From positions 992,001 to 1,056,000 of the forward strand of contig JAIUPT010000010.1 of assembly GCA_022315425.1 (NCBI GenBank): a DNA stretch of 64,000 bases. Direction: 5' to 3'. The notes beneath the pieces were generated by a model. It was given only the letters and a program-made list of their open reading frames with translations, searched no databases and was not told the DNA's origin. Origin of the DNA: Pseudevernia furfuracea. Its lineage: Eukaryota; Ascomycota; Lecanoromycetes; Lecanorales; Parmeliaceae. The position numbers and the translations under genes are program-made. Positions 21,161 to 33,483 of this stretch are shown one piece after another. How positions within the stretch are numbered: the first letter of the stretch is position 1; the number at the start of each line of letters is the position of its first letter.

Positions 21161-24100
21161 TGCGATCATTAGTCATAGAGTCTGCATCGCTATCTTTTAT
21201 CGTCTCGAGGATAACGATCGCGAACTCGTCGAAGTCGAATTCGACGATAAAGACTCTTAGGCCATGCTCGATGCTCTAATCAAGGACTATTAGTCTAAGA
21301 GCACGAGTCTCTATAGAGAACTGATGCGTCGAATGTTCGATCTCACCCTTGGAGAAGGGGGAGTTCGTCAATATAAAAAGAACTTTCGTAAGGTCACCTT
21401 CGACATTATCAGCCTTCATAAATCCCTCGTTATTTTAAAGTCTCTGCGAATCCTAATTTTCCTTATGAGACTTGACGACTCTTACGATATGTTCGAGTCA
21501 AGTTATATTCAAAATCATAATCTCTTTGAGGACAAGTTCGTCAAGTTTCAAGAGGTTATCGTGATCGTCGTGAACGAAGAAGTTAGAATCTCCTTCAAAG
21601 AAGAAGAACTGGTCATGTATATCGTTCGCAACGATAAGGGCAAAGGCAAACAAGCTGCTTTCAACAACCTCGACGGCTCTGATATCAATCGTGAGACCTG
21701 TTCTTCGTGTAAGGCAGCTGGTCGCAAATTCAGACATCTCTCTGTCAAATGCTGAATCAAGTTTCCTTATCTCAAGTCTGAGAAATTTATGACGAAAGAG
21801 AAAAAGAAGAAGAAGATAAAGGTCTTCGACTTCGAGGATGAATTCTCAAGCAACAAGCGCAAGCGCATCGAAGAGACGTCTTTCAATGTCTCTGCTCCAG
21901 AGGAGAACGATTATCTCAATATCAACTATGCCTTTCTGAAGGAACTGAACTTCATTATACACTATTCGAATGTCAACTCGAACGACTTCAATATTCTCGA
22001 TGCGGCTGATGATCAAGTCATTAATCTAATCGTCACGAAAGCTCTCGAACATAGTCTTATGACTGCGAATTTCGTGAATCTCCTCACTCGAGTCGTCGTA
22101 GATTCAGACTACTCTCGTCATTCTTTCGCGAATCGTTTAATGTTCATTATCTACGAAAAGATCTACTCTCGATCGATCAAGGGCATCGAGAGGAGCGAAG
22201 TGTAGCCCCAAGACTATGACATTATCAGTCTCGACTGTGTGATCAGAGGAGAGTGTGTAACAGTCACTCTGCGAAATGTCTTATATGTGCTCGATATGAG
22301 CGTCAATCTTCTCTCGATCGATAAACTTCTGAACTTCGACATCGCTATCTCCTTTTATAAGATAGAGTGCACTCTCATCAAGAACGATCTGAAGCTTATC
22401 GATACTCGCAATCGTGATCTCTTCTTTTTGAATCTCTGATAGAGTCGAAACAGTGCTCTGATCGTCTACAGTGTGTTCTCGAATCTTATTTATCAACTCT
22501 GACATGCTCGTATAAGTCATTTAAATCAGAACAATCTAAACAAGCTTTCAAATATGATCGTTGAGGTGAACTTCATCAAGAACATTGCGAAGGAGTATAT
22601 CTGCGAATACTATGTCATGAAACGTTAGAAGACTGTCTCTTATGATAGTCTCACAGAGTCAGAAACGCAGTCTGACGAATTTGTTTATAATAATCTCGTA
22701 GAGTCTCTATTCTCTACTAAATTCAATAACTATAGATACTTTATGATATTTAAGAATGATTTCATCTTCTACTCTGAAGTGTACTGCATTCGTCATAAGA
22801 GTAAAACGTTTGTTATATTCTTACGTTTCAAAGTCTTTCTAGAGTCACGAAACTATAAGATCTATCGTATTCGCCTCGACAATAAGAAAGAGTATATGTT
22901 CAAGACCTTCTTGAATTATCTCCTTCAGTGCGAAATCAGATAGGAGCTCACTGTATCTGGAAACTTCGAAATGAACGAAGCGATCGAACGTTTTGAGCAG
23001 ACCTTGCTATATAAGATGCATTTTATACTATTAAGTTCTCAGCTCAACAAGTCTTTCTGACCTGAAATCGTGATCATCATCAATTATTTGATGTTGCGAT
23101 CCCTCAACGTTCGAATCATTACAACGTCATTTGAGACTTTTCATTATCGAAAGCCCATTTTATCTTATCTGCGAACGATTGATTTCATCGTCTATGCGTT
23201 GAAGCGTATTTAAAAGAAACTCGTAAATAAAAGCGAAAAGTGTGTTCTTCTGGGATATGAAGAGGAGTTCATTTTCCGTCTATATAATCTCATCAAGAAG
23301 AAGATTATTCGAGTCAATAATATTCACTTCGTTGAGAAGCGTTTTTTGATTGTGAACCTCGAAGAAAAAACGAACGCTTATAAGTTCTCGATCAAGCGAT
23401 AACGTCTTCATGTATCAGCATCCGCTATAGAGAAGGCACTTGATGAACAGCGTATTACTAACATTTCGAAAGACATTGTCTTCATTATGAAGCTCTCAAC
23501 GACTGCATCTGCACCTGCAATAAACAGATCAAGATCAAATTTCTCATGGTCAGCTGAAAAGCAGACGCCTACATCAAAGCCCTCGTCCCTCGCACGAGCC
23601 GTATCATCGATCGCGTTCGCGCGGGCCTCTCGATCAATTGCTGCATTATCAGCTGTCGAAAGAATAACTCGTTCCCTCACTATCGTCGAAATGATTCGCG
23701 AAGACCTCGAGCTAAGTGCGGTTCAAAGGGTACTTCTTGACCATCTCGACACTACGATTTCGAACCTACGAGATCTATCACCTGACCCTCTCTCGAGGAC
23801 ATTCGCGGCCTTTGCGTTACTAACGAATCATGTCAATAAGTCGAATATTTTCGAGCCGACGACCTATCAACAGGTCATTTTCAATCAACTCTCTCGCATG
23901 CACTGGGAGCTCGCCATACAAGACGAATACAAATCTCTCATGGACAACAATACTTGATGCCTGGTTCAGGCGCCTTCAGGTGCTCATATTCTGAGAGGTC
24001 GCTGAGTCTACATCGTGAAGCGAGGCCTCGCTGGGGAAGTCACTCGCTACAAGGCCCGCTGAGTGATTCGAGGTTTCGAATAGCAGAAGGGTCGTGACTA

Positions 24101-25427
24101 TCATAACACGTTCGCCTCAGTGGTCAAGCTCATGAGTTATAAGGCGATCTTTGCCCTGACAGCGGCCCTGAACTGAGACGTGAAACAAATGAACGTCAAA
24201 ATCGCCTTTCTCTACGGTAACGTTTAAGAGACGATTTATATGCGACAGCTCGATGGTTTCAGCAAGAACGACATCAAAGTTTATAAGCTGAATAAGACTC
24301 TCTATGAATTCAAGCAATTCTTCAGAATTTGATATCAGCACTTCTCGAAGTATATGAAGAAACTCGAACTAATACCCATCGAATCGAACGAGAGTGTCTT
24401 TATGAACGTCAAGAAGGGCATCACTGTAGCCCTCTATGTGAACGATATATTAATCATCGACCTTAATAAAATCGATATTCAACGCATCAAAAAGGCTCTT
24501 AATGACAAGTTTCACATGTTCGACTTGGGACCTTGCGTCTATTATTTAGACATGACCGTCAAAAGAAACCGTGTCGTCGACATTCTTCGCCTGGGACAAG
24601 CAGTCTATGTCACTCGTTTCTTAAAGCATTTCAACTGCTGAAGTCTTAATTCAGTCTCCACGCTTCTGAAAATTAGTCGCAAGCTACAACCTGCGAGAGA
24701 GAACTATGTTGCCTCGAGAAAGCTGTGCGAGGATTATCAATCCGCCGTGAAATCCCTCATATATATCATGTTAGGAACTCGTTCTGATATCGCCTATACT
24801 GTCTCTCTTATCAGCCGCTATTTAGTCAACCCGATCCAGACACACTGAAATGCAGTGGTTCGAATCTTTCGGTATTTTAGAGGCACGATGCACTACGAAC
24901 TCGTGTATAAAGAATCCCTTCAAGCCCTTATCGAGTACATCGATTTCGATTAAGCTGACGACTCGACTCGAAGGTCTATCTTCGACTATCTATTCAACGT
25001 CGATAGCGGCGTCATCAGCTGATTATCAAAGCGTCAAGTCATCGTCGCGTTATTCACTTGCGAAGTCGAGTATATCGGTCAAACGTTAACTATCAAAGAA
25101 GTTATTTGACTGAAAACTCTTCTTAATCAACTTCTGCGGCCTCGAGACTCTGACTCGAAGATCATCATAATCTTCGACGACAATCAGAGCGCAATTGCCC
25201 TCGTCAAGAACGCTCAGTTCCATGCTCGCATCAAGCACATTAATATCGCTCACCATTTCGTGCGTGAAAAAGTCAATAACGACACCGTGAACATGCAATT
25301 CGTACCCACGGATAAACAAATGATCGACGGTCTCATCAAAGCCCTCTGCCTCGACAAATTCGTTGCCTTTCGCGATGCCCTTGGGGTGGAATCAGCCTCA
25401 GAACATCCCCTTAGCGTCAAAGACTAA
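21135..25427 (+). pseudogene. ORF2 of copia B: gag-protease-integrase-RT-RNase H
   Basis: A single frame of 1,431 codons from an ATG inside the end of ORF1 to a TAA at 25425. Gag core (ELMRRMFDLTLGE) and a CCHC-like knuckle (CSSCKAAGRKFRHLSVKC) come first. Then come a lysine-rich spacer and protease region, integrase (the YRIRLDNKKEYMF segment), and the copia-type join CVLLGYEEEFIFRLYN. The reverse transcriptase has YVND at the catalytic loop, and RNase H has DNQSAIALVKNAQFHARI. No frameshift was found, but many codons are nonsense. Most expected Trp codons read TGA, and several Gln codons read TAA or TAG. The length equals copy E exactly. Confidence 0.9.
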
Positions 25428-25810
25428 CCCTCAGCGCTCTTGCTTCTAACCTGGAGTCGCCAGTTCCAGAGAAGTGACGCTATTCACCTTGTCTGTGAAC
25501 GTCAGATCTTCGGTTTTCTTTCACTGCTTCTTGTTCCACCCCCTCATGTATTCATCGACCTCGTTTTGATAGAAATTGGGTGTGCATCAGGTCTATTTCA
25601 AAGAAAACTTTCAAAAAACCGCCTTTTTTCGGAAAATGGAAGTTTTGTATGGAGGACCAAAACGGATTTTTACATGTCTTCGAATTTGACATAGTCGTTT
25701 TCAGAACTTGGTTTCTTCACTTTTGTGAACCGGACTTCGCGCTAACCCGATTGGGGTTTTTTGCGTCGCGAAGTGCGAAAATCGTGTTTTCGCATTTTTG
25801 AGTATGCGAG

Positions 25811-25942
25811 CGAAGGGGAGTGTCAAAATTCGGGTCACGTGACATGGTCACGTGATGCGCTAAGGCGCATCCTCATAGTCGCTCTTTACTCTCGTAGCAT
25901 TCTATAGTTTACAACTAAGTGTCCTACCACCTATTCTTGACA
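25811..25942 (+). repeat. Polypurine tract and 3' LTR of copia B
   Basis: CGAAGGGGAG (25811-25820) directly precedes the 122-bp LTR (25821-25942). Between the RNase H stop and this tract, all copies share about 390 bp of untranslated sequence holding the 33-bp minisatellite unit (one copy here). Confidence 0.9.
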
Positions 25943-25947
25943 ATTGT

Positions 25948-28900
25948 CGTGATCGTCGTGAACGAAGAAGTTAGAATCTTCAAAGAAAAAGAATTAATCA
26001 TATATATCGCTCGTAACGATAAGGGCAAAGACAAACAAGCTGCTTTTAACAATCTCGACGACTCTAATATCAATCGTGAGATCTGTTCTTCGTGTAAGAT
26101 AGCTAATCGCAAATTCAGATATCTCTTTATCAAATGTTAAATCAAGTTCTCTCATCTTAAGTCTGAGAAATTTATAACGAAAGAGGAAAAGAAGAAGAAG
26201 ATAAAGATCTTCGACTTCGAAAATAAATTTTTAAGCAATAAGCGTAAGCGCATCGAAGAGACGTCTTTTAATGTCTCTGCTTTAGAAAAGAACGATTATC
26301 TTAATATCAATTATATCTTTCTAAAGAAACTGAACTTCATTATATACTATTCGAATATTAACTCGAACGACTTTAATATTCTCGATGCGGCTGATGATCA
26401 AGTTATCAATCTGATCGTTACGAAAGCTCTCGAACATAGTCTCATAACTGCGAATTTCGTAAATTTCCTCACTCGAGTCGTCGTAGATTCAAACTACTCT
26501 CGTTATTCTTTCGCGAATCGTTCGATGTTCATCACCTACGAAAAGATTTACTCTCGATCGATCAAGGGCATCGAGAGAAGCGAAGTGCAGTCTTAAGACT
26601 ATAATATTATTAATCTCGACTGTGTGATTAGAGAAGAGTGTGTGATAGTCACTCTACGAAATATCTTATATATGCTCGATATGAACGTCAATCTTCTCTC
26701 GATCGATAAACTTCTAAACTTCGATATCGCTGTCTTCTTTTATAAGATAAAATACACTCTTATCAAGAACGATCTAAAGCTTATCGATACTCGTAATCGT
26801 GATTTCTTCTTTTTGAATCTCTAATAGAGTCGAAACAGTGCTCTAATCGCCTATAGTGTGCTCTCGAATCTTATTTATTAACTCTGACATGCTCGCATAA
26901 GTTATTTAAATCAGAACAATCTAAACAAGCTCTCAAATATGATCGTTGAAATGAACTTCATTAAGAACATTGCGAAGAAGTATATCTGCGAATATTATAT
27001 TATAAGACGTTAAAAGACTATCTCTTATAATAGTCTCACAGAGTCAAAAACGCAGTCTGACGAATTTGTTTATAGTAATCTCGTAGAGTCTCTATTCTTT
27101 ACTAAATTCAATAACTGTAGATACTTTATAACATTTAAGAATGATTTCATCTTCTATTCTAAAGTGTACTATATTCGTCATAAGAGTGAAACGTTTATTA
27201 TATTCTTACGTTTTAAAGTCTTTCTAGAGTCACGAGACTATAAGATCTATCGTATTCGCCTCGACAATAAGAGAGAGTATATATTTAAGACCTTCTTGAA
27301 TTATCTTCTTCAGTGCGAAATCAGATAGAAGCTCACTATATCTGAAAACTTCGAAATAAACGAGACGATCGAACGTTTTGAGCAGATCTTACTATATAAG
27401 ATATATCTTATACTATTAAGTTCTCAGCTCAACAAGTCTTTCTAATCTGAAATCGTGATCATCATCAATTATTTGATGTTGCGATCCCTCAACGTTCGAA
27501 TCATTATAACGTTATTTGAGACTTTTCATTATCGAAAGCCCATTTTATTTCATCTGCGAACGATTAATTTCATCGTCTATGCGTTAAAGCGTATTCAAAA
27601 GAAACTCGTAAATAAAAGCGAAAAGTGTGTTCTTCTAAAATATGAAGAGAAGTTCATTTTTCGTCTATATAATCTCATCAAGAAGAAGATTATTCGAGTT
27701 AATAATGTTTACTTCGTTGAGAAGCGTTCCTTGATTGTGAATCTCGAAGAAAAGACGAACGCTCATAAGTCCTCGATCAAGCGATAACGTCTTCATATAT
27801 TAATATTCGTTATAGAGAAGACACTTGATGAATAACGTATTACTAACATTTCGAAAGATATTGCTCTTATCATAAAGCTCTCAACGACTGCATCTGTATC
27901 TGCAATAAACAGATCAAGATCAAATTTTCCATGATCAGCTGAAAAGCAGACGTCTATATTAAAGCCCTCGTCCCCCGCACGAGTCGTATTATCGATCGCG
28001 TTCGCGCGAGTCTCTCGATTAATTACTGCATTATCAGCTATCGAAAGAATAACTCGTTCTCTCACTGTCGTCGAAATGATTCGCGAAGACCTCGAGCTAA
28101 GTGCGATTCAAAGAATACTTCTTGATCATTTCGACATTACGATTTCGAATCTACGAGACCTATCATCTGACTCTCTCTCGAGAACATTCGCGACCTTTGC
28201 GTTATTAACGAATCATGTCAATAAGTCGAATATTTTCGAGTCGACGACCTATCAATAGATTATTTTCAATCAACTCTCTCGCATACACTGGGAGCTCGCC
28301 ATACAAGACGAATATAAATCTCTCATGAACAACAATACTTAATATCTAATTCAGACGCCTTTAGATATTCATATTCTGAGAGATCGCTGAGTCTATATCG
28401 TGAAGCGAGGCCTCGCTGAGAAAGTCACTCGCTATAAGACTCGTTGAGTGATTCGAGAATTCGAACAGTAGAAGGGTCGTGACTATCATAACACGTTCGT
28501 CTTAGTGATCAAGTCTATGAGTTATAAGACGATCTTTGCTCTGATAGCGGCCCTGAACTAAGACGTGAAATAAATGAACGTCAAAATCGCCTTTCTCTAC
28601 GATAACGTTCAAGAGACGATTTATGTGCGACAGCTCGATGATTTCAGCAAGAACGACATCAAAGTTTATAAGCTAAATAAGACCCTCTATGAACTCAAGC
28701 AATTTCTCAGAATTTGATATTAACACTTCTCGAAGTACATAAAGAAACTCGAATTAATATTCATCGAATCGAACGAGAGTGTCTTTATGAACGTCAAGAA
28801 GAGTATTATTATAGCTCTCTATGTGAATAATATATTAATTATCGATCTCAGTAAAATCGGTATTCAGCGCATTAAAAAGGCCCTCAATGACAAGTTTCAC

Positions 28901-29812
28901 ATGTTCGACTTGGAATCTTACGTCTATTATTTAGACATAATCGTTAAAAGGAATCGTATCGTCGATATTCTTCGCCTGAGACAAGCAGTCTATATCACTC
29001 GTTTCTTAAAGCATTTCAATTATTGAAGTCTTAATTCAGTCTCTACGCCTCTGAAAACCAGTTACAAGCTACAATCTGCGAAAGAGGGTTATATTGCCTC
29101 GAGAAAGCTATGCGAGAACTATTAATCTGTCGTGAGATCCCTCATATATGTCATGCTAGAAACTCGTTCTAATATCGTCTATGCTGTCTCTCTTGTCAGT
29201 CGTTATTTAGTCAATTCGACCCAGACACATTAAAATGCAGTGATTCGAATCTTTCGATATCTTAGAGACACGGTGCATTACGAACTAGTGTACAAAGGAT
29301 CCCTTCAAGCCCTCACCGAGTATATCGATTTCGATTGAGCTAACGACTCGATTCGAAGGTCTATCTTCGACTACCTATTCAACGTCGATAGCGACGTTAT
29401 CAGCTGATCATCAAAGCGTCAAGTCATCGTCGCGTTATTCACTTGCGAAGTCGAGTATATCGATCAAACGTTGACTATTAAAGAAGTTATTTAATTAAAA
29501 ACTCTTCTCAATCAACTTCTGCGACCTCGAGACTCTAATTCGAAGATCATCATAATCTTCGACGACAATTAGGGCGCAATTGCCCTCGTTAAGAACGCTT
29601 AGTTTCATGCTCGCATCAAGCACATTGATATCGCTCATCATTTCGTGCGTGAAAAAGTCAATAACGACATCGTGAACATGCAATTCGTACTCACGAATAA
29701 ACAAATAATCGACGATCTTATCAAAGCCCTCTGCCTCGACAAATTCGTTATCTTTCGCGATGCCCTTGGGGTGGAATTAGTCTCAGAACATTCTCTTAGC
29801 GTCAAAGACTAA
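25948..29812 (+). pseudogene. ORF2 (gag-pol) of copia A, main part after copy B
   Basis: Continues the ORF2 that starts at 19173 and breaks at 19597. Together the two parts span 4,290 bp, one codon shorter than copies B and E because of a 3-bp deletion near 25977. Recognisable in order: the CCHC-like zinc knuckle (CSSCKIANRKFRYLFIKC), integrase, the CVLL-YEEKFIFRLYN segment after integrase, reverse transcriptase with YVNN at the catalytic loop (YVDD in active elements), and RNase H ending near 29812. Dozens of TAA/TAG/TGA codons make it non-functional. Confidence 0.85.
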
Positions 29813-30242
29813 CCCTTAGCGCTCTTACTTCTAATCTGAAGTCGTTAATTTCAGAGAAGTAACGTTATTCACCTTGTCTGTGAACGTTAGATCTTTAGTT
29901 TTCTTTCACTGCTTCTTGTTTCACTCTCTCATATATTTATCGACCTCGTTTTGATAGAAATTGAGTGTGCATCAGATCTATTTCAAAGAAAACTTTCAAA
30001 AAAACCGCCTTTTTTCGGAAAATGGAAGTTTTGTATAAAGAACCAGAACGGATTTTTACATATCTTCGAATTTGATATAGTCGTTTTCAGAACTTGATTC
30101 GAATTTGACATAGTCGTTTTCAGAACTTGGTTTCTTCACTTTTGTGAACCGGACTTTGCGCTAACCCGATTGGGGTTTTTTTTTGCGTCGCGAAGTGCGA
30201 AAATCGTGTTTTCGCATTTTTGAGTATGCGAGCGAAGGGGAG

Positions 30243-30364
30243 TGTCAAAATTCGGGTCACGTGACATGGTCACGTGATGCGCTAAGGCGCATCCTCATAG
30301 TCGCTCTTTACTCTTGTAGCATTTCATAGTTAACAACTAAGTGTCCTATCACCTATTCTTGACA
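30243..30364 (+). repeat. 3' LTR of copia A
   Basis: 122 bp long form with both CACGTG sites, preceded by the polypurine tract at 30233. It is followed by a 28-bp AT-rich sequence also found, with one mismatch, just before and into the left LTR (17504-17531). Confidence 0.88.
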
Positions 30365-30790
30365 AATAATAATTTAATATAATATAATAATTATATAAAA
30401 GAGAAAGTTAACTGCGTGACTATATGTATTTTTATTTGAAATGTATTAATAGCGTAAAAAAAACGTGAATTAGTTAAAGTATTAATAGATTTTAATAATT
30501 GTTACGATTCGTGCGATCGTAAACGATATATTTCGTCTTCGAATAAAATATGCTCGTTCGATACGACGTCGTTAAGACTCGTATTATTATAATATTAATC
30601 GTTCGACGCTAATACGTTAAGTTAAGCGATTTAATAAGCTATTTTCGACGCATTAACGAGTGTAAAATTATTTAAATAAATATAAGAAATTTGACATATT
30701 AACGACGATTCTAGATTAGACTAGAACTCTTCGCAATTTATCGAAGACTCTTCGAGATATATATAATATAATACGATTCTCGATATGTGT

Positions 30791-31030
30791 TGTTATGACT
30801 AATGTCATAATGTGAAAAGAAGATGTCTTTTCTGCTATCTAGAAATCTATCTAAGTGAGTATAAGAGAAGCTAATACATATTTAATCTAGACTCTTCGAA
30901 AGCAAGAAAAGAGTCTTCTGCGAAAGACTTTCGTTAAAAAAGAGTTCTCTGCGAAAGGCTTTCGCAGTGTATATATTAAATGTTAATAAAGAAAAACAAA
31001 GTCAGCGTTCTCGTTGAGTAGCAATTAACA
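30791..31030 (-). repeat. Putative LTR of a Ty3/gypsy element
   Basis: Read on the minus strand the segment begins TGTTAATTGC and ends GTCATAACA, giving TGTTA...TAACA ends. It lies on the 3' side of gypsy integrase remains in the same orientation. It contains repeated CTTCTGCGAAAG words. No partner LTR is identified, so this is tentative. The 30393-30790 stretch before it is AT-rich with nothing recognised. Confidence 0.4.
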
Positions 31031-31318
31031 TAGAGCAAAATAATATTTAAATTAATATTAAGTTAGATCTATAAAAGACTTTATATAGTCTTTCGCGATC
31101 TTTTTCTTTCTCGCTTAAGCGATAACGATAAAGCTTATCGAGTTATTATAAGCGACTGTGATAAAGACGTAATCTTAGTGCTCTATAAAGATATTTACGT
31201 AGTTTTAACGTGTCTAATATTCTTATCTCGACGTGTTATAAATAATAATACTTAATAATTCTTATATTCTTTTATAAGCTTCTTCGTCTTTAATAAATTC
31301 TCGATCTTATATTATATA

Positions 31319-31636
31319 TTATATTCGTGTTCTTAGTTCTTTTAATATAGTAATACTTAGATTTATTACGCGTAATTCGCTTACGTAAGATTCTATCAAT
31401 CTTAATATCGATTTATTATTAGAATCTTTTTCGTTATATACGAATAACGATTCTTTATTAATCTTTCTCTTATACGAATCTGAGATATCTATTATAATAA
31501 CGATAGCTAACTCTAAGTGAGCTATAAAGATCACTAAATATATACGTATAACAGATAAAAGCTAAAGACGATACATTAAGAATTTAATCTTTGTTAGAAT
31601 CTTGAAGAATTCGACGCGTTATTGTGATAGTTTATA
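31319..31636 (-). pseudogene. Ty3/gypsy integrase C-terminus, distal part
   Basis: The minus-strand conceptual translation contains the pattern of the fungal gypsy Pol C-terminus (MRIHP-ISIAHLEP in intact elements; here IRIYLVIFIAHLE), followed by SDSYKRKINKE. Frames are full of stops. The other half lies at 41964 onward, separated by the 10.3-kb DNA transposon. Confidence 0.65.
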
Positions 31637-31879
31637 CCTTAAGGGGGTCAGGTAAATTGGGAATGGTCGGCTAACCTTCCTCACACAGCAAGTTCGGAAG
31701 AATGTTCCATTAACATGAGTCCTATGCGCCACCAACATGACGTTCTGCAAAGTCTTCCATTAATAGAACAGCACCTCACATACTAGCATAAGGTACATCT
31801 GAGCGAGTCTACCCTCAAAGCAGCGACCTATCAGACACGTCTTTAATGGTGTTGCTTCAAAGACATGAGGTATCTTGAG

Positions 31880-31936
31880 GCAATGAATCATCAATGGACC
31901 ATCAATGGACCATCAATGGATCATCAATGGAATATT
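31880..31936 (+). repeat. Left subterminal ATCAATGG repeats
   Basis: Four copies of ATCAATGGA(C/T)C-like words in tandem (about 11-12 bp period), 245 bp from the left end. The TCAATGG core returns near the right end. Confidence 0.65.
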
Positions 31937-32299
31937 CCCCTCACAAATTCAAATATTGCGCAATGCGATTACGACATGGCATTAGGCTAAGTAACTCGAA
32001 TTCACGTACTCTATTCACATTGCCTTCAAATCGTCATTTTTCAAAAATTTGGTAGAACCTCGGGTCCTGAGACTACATGAGAATTTTTAGTGGCGGTGCT
32101 CTATGATTGCACTCTCTGCACATAGCGATCTAGACGGCTGAACTGTGTCAGAAACACGTCATTAATCGACTTACTGACAGATCTCAGCGCGCGAGCCAAA
32201 AGAATGTTGTAGAGTGATGCAGAGGTGAGGTGTTGCCCTGTGATGTAGCCCTAGCTCTTATCGACCAATGTCGCCTGTCTTGAAGTCGAATGAGAAGGA

Positions 32300-32870
32300 A
32301 GAGGAGGAGGAGGAGGAGGATGAGGAGGAGGAGAATCTGATGATTGTTAATAGAGCATATGATGGTGATAGGAGGTGAGGGTTGATCGAACTGTGAAGGA
32401 AGCAAGACCACCCTAGACTCAAATGACTCAAAAACACTAAGTCCGAGGATTAGCCGGACCAGAGGCCGATTAGAATGACGACTCGGCCAGAATGGGTTTT
32501 CTTTGTATCTGAATGGCACAAGAGTCAGCATTAAACGTCAGCGTATGGGGTACATACTTGCGCTGCGACTTATTCACAGATAGACACATCAGTTATCCTA
32601 ATGCTCATATCATCTTTCAGTTGCAGTGTAACGAATATAATCAGCCCAAGAAGACCCCCCAGATCTCGTTCAAACGCCCTCGTAAATATTATTAGCTAAT
32701 ATACACAAGACAGGAACTTCAAGACATGAAACACACCTTAGCGTTACGTGTCATTCTAGCCTATCTTCTTTATTCTTTCTCTGCTTCCCTTCTTAACTTC
32801 TCAACTTCTCTGCTTCTCTGCTCCTTTTCTCAACTTCTCTGCTTCTCTTCTCTTCTCAACTTTCGAAGGC
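32300..32870. repeat. Low-complexity tracts in the transposon's left arm
   Basis: A GAG/GGA purine tract at about 32300-32333 and a CTTCTCTGCTTCTC pyrimidine array at about 32769-32863. Open frames crossing them (a minus-strand one at 32184, a plus-strand one at 32726) are composition artefacts. The 31937-33483 arm otherwise holds no recognisable gene. Confidence 0.5.
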
Positions 32871-33483
32871 GTAAGACGAATAAGCGTCGTCAATGTCTCT
32901 CTTGCTGCATTGTAAAGTCAGTAAGGTATCTAATATACTTAATCTCGCAATCTCGGGGAGCCTGAATCAGCAAATTAGCCCCGTCACAGAGGAAGGAATT
33001 GATTCATCGATATTCAATCAAGAACGGTATCTTTATATTCTGCGCTGAAGTCAATGGTAACAATATCACAGAAATCGAATTAGAGAGGAATCCAAGAGGG
33101 CGTCGGCGCTCTCTTGAGAGGTCTGATAGAGCACTGTTTCTTCTCTAATATATCTTGCTGTTGTAAAATGATTCGCCATACATACGCTAGATGGGGTATC
33201 TTTAAAGCACAAAAGCCCTCCCTATATCATGTCATCGCAATATCGCAAAATGTGCTTGACGTATAAAAGCCAGGGATATTAATGTCGCAAAAGCAAATGT
33301 CAATCCCAGCTCCTTCCTTGTCCCGATTTTCGCAACCTAGCAGCTCACTGTTCTTCTGAATATACACAGCATATAAACACAGCGACATATAAGCCATACA
33401 AGCAACAACAGATAGATAGATATGCAAAGATGATGACATACAGAGCTGCGGGATTGAGCAGAGAGCTGCGGGATTGAATAGCT

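Larger units (their letters stand above)
19598..25942 (+). mobile_element. Copia copy B, complete element inserted in copy A
   Basis: 6,345 bp with two 122-bp LTRs that differ at a single position (C/T), primer site, leader, ORF1, ORF2, polypurine tract (25811-25820, CGAAGGGGAG) and 3' LTR. It is flanked by the 5-bp duplication ATTGT (19593-19597 and 25943-25947). The near-identical LTRs make it one of the youngest insertions here, yet its frame already carries many nonsense codons. Confidence 0.93.
17528..30364 (+). mobile_element. Copia copy A, the outer element, split by copy B
   Basis: A Ty1/copia element in plus orientation: 5' LTR 17528-17630, leader, ORF1, start of ORF2 to 19597, then copy B (19598-25942), then the rest of ORF2, the 3' region, a polypurine tract (30233-30242) and 3' LTR 30243-30364. 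Removing B and one 5-bp duplication restores a continuous gag sequence matching copies D and E. It is one of the most heavily mutated copies, with stop codons throughout ORF2. The 5' LTR has lost its first six bases and a 13-bp block. Confidence 0.88.

Noticed and set aside
21135..25427. Reading TGA as Trp (alternative code) in the copia ORF2
   Set aside because: Trp TGG codons remain in places (HWELA), Gln codons become TAA/TAG too, and copies differ at the same site. Mutation explains all of this and the host genes use the standard code.
32184..32531. 115-codon minus-strand frame with a poly-Leu stretch
   Set aside because: Caused by the GAG/GGA tract; no other coding sign.
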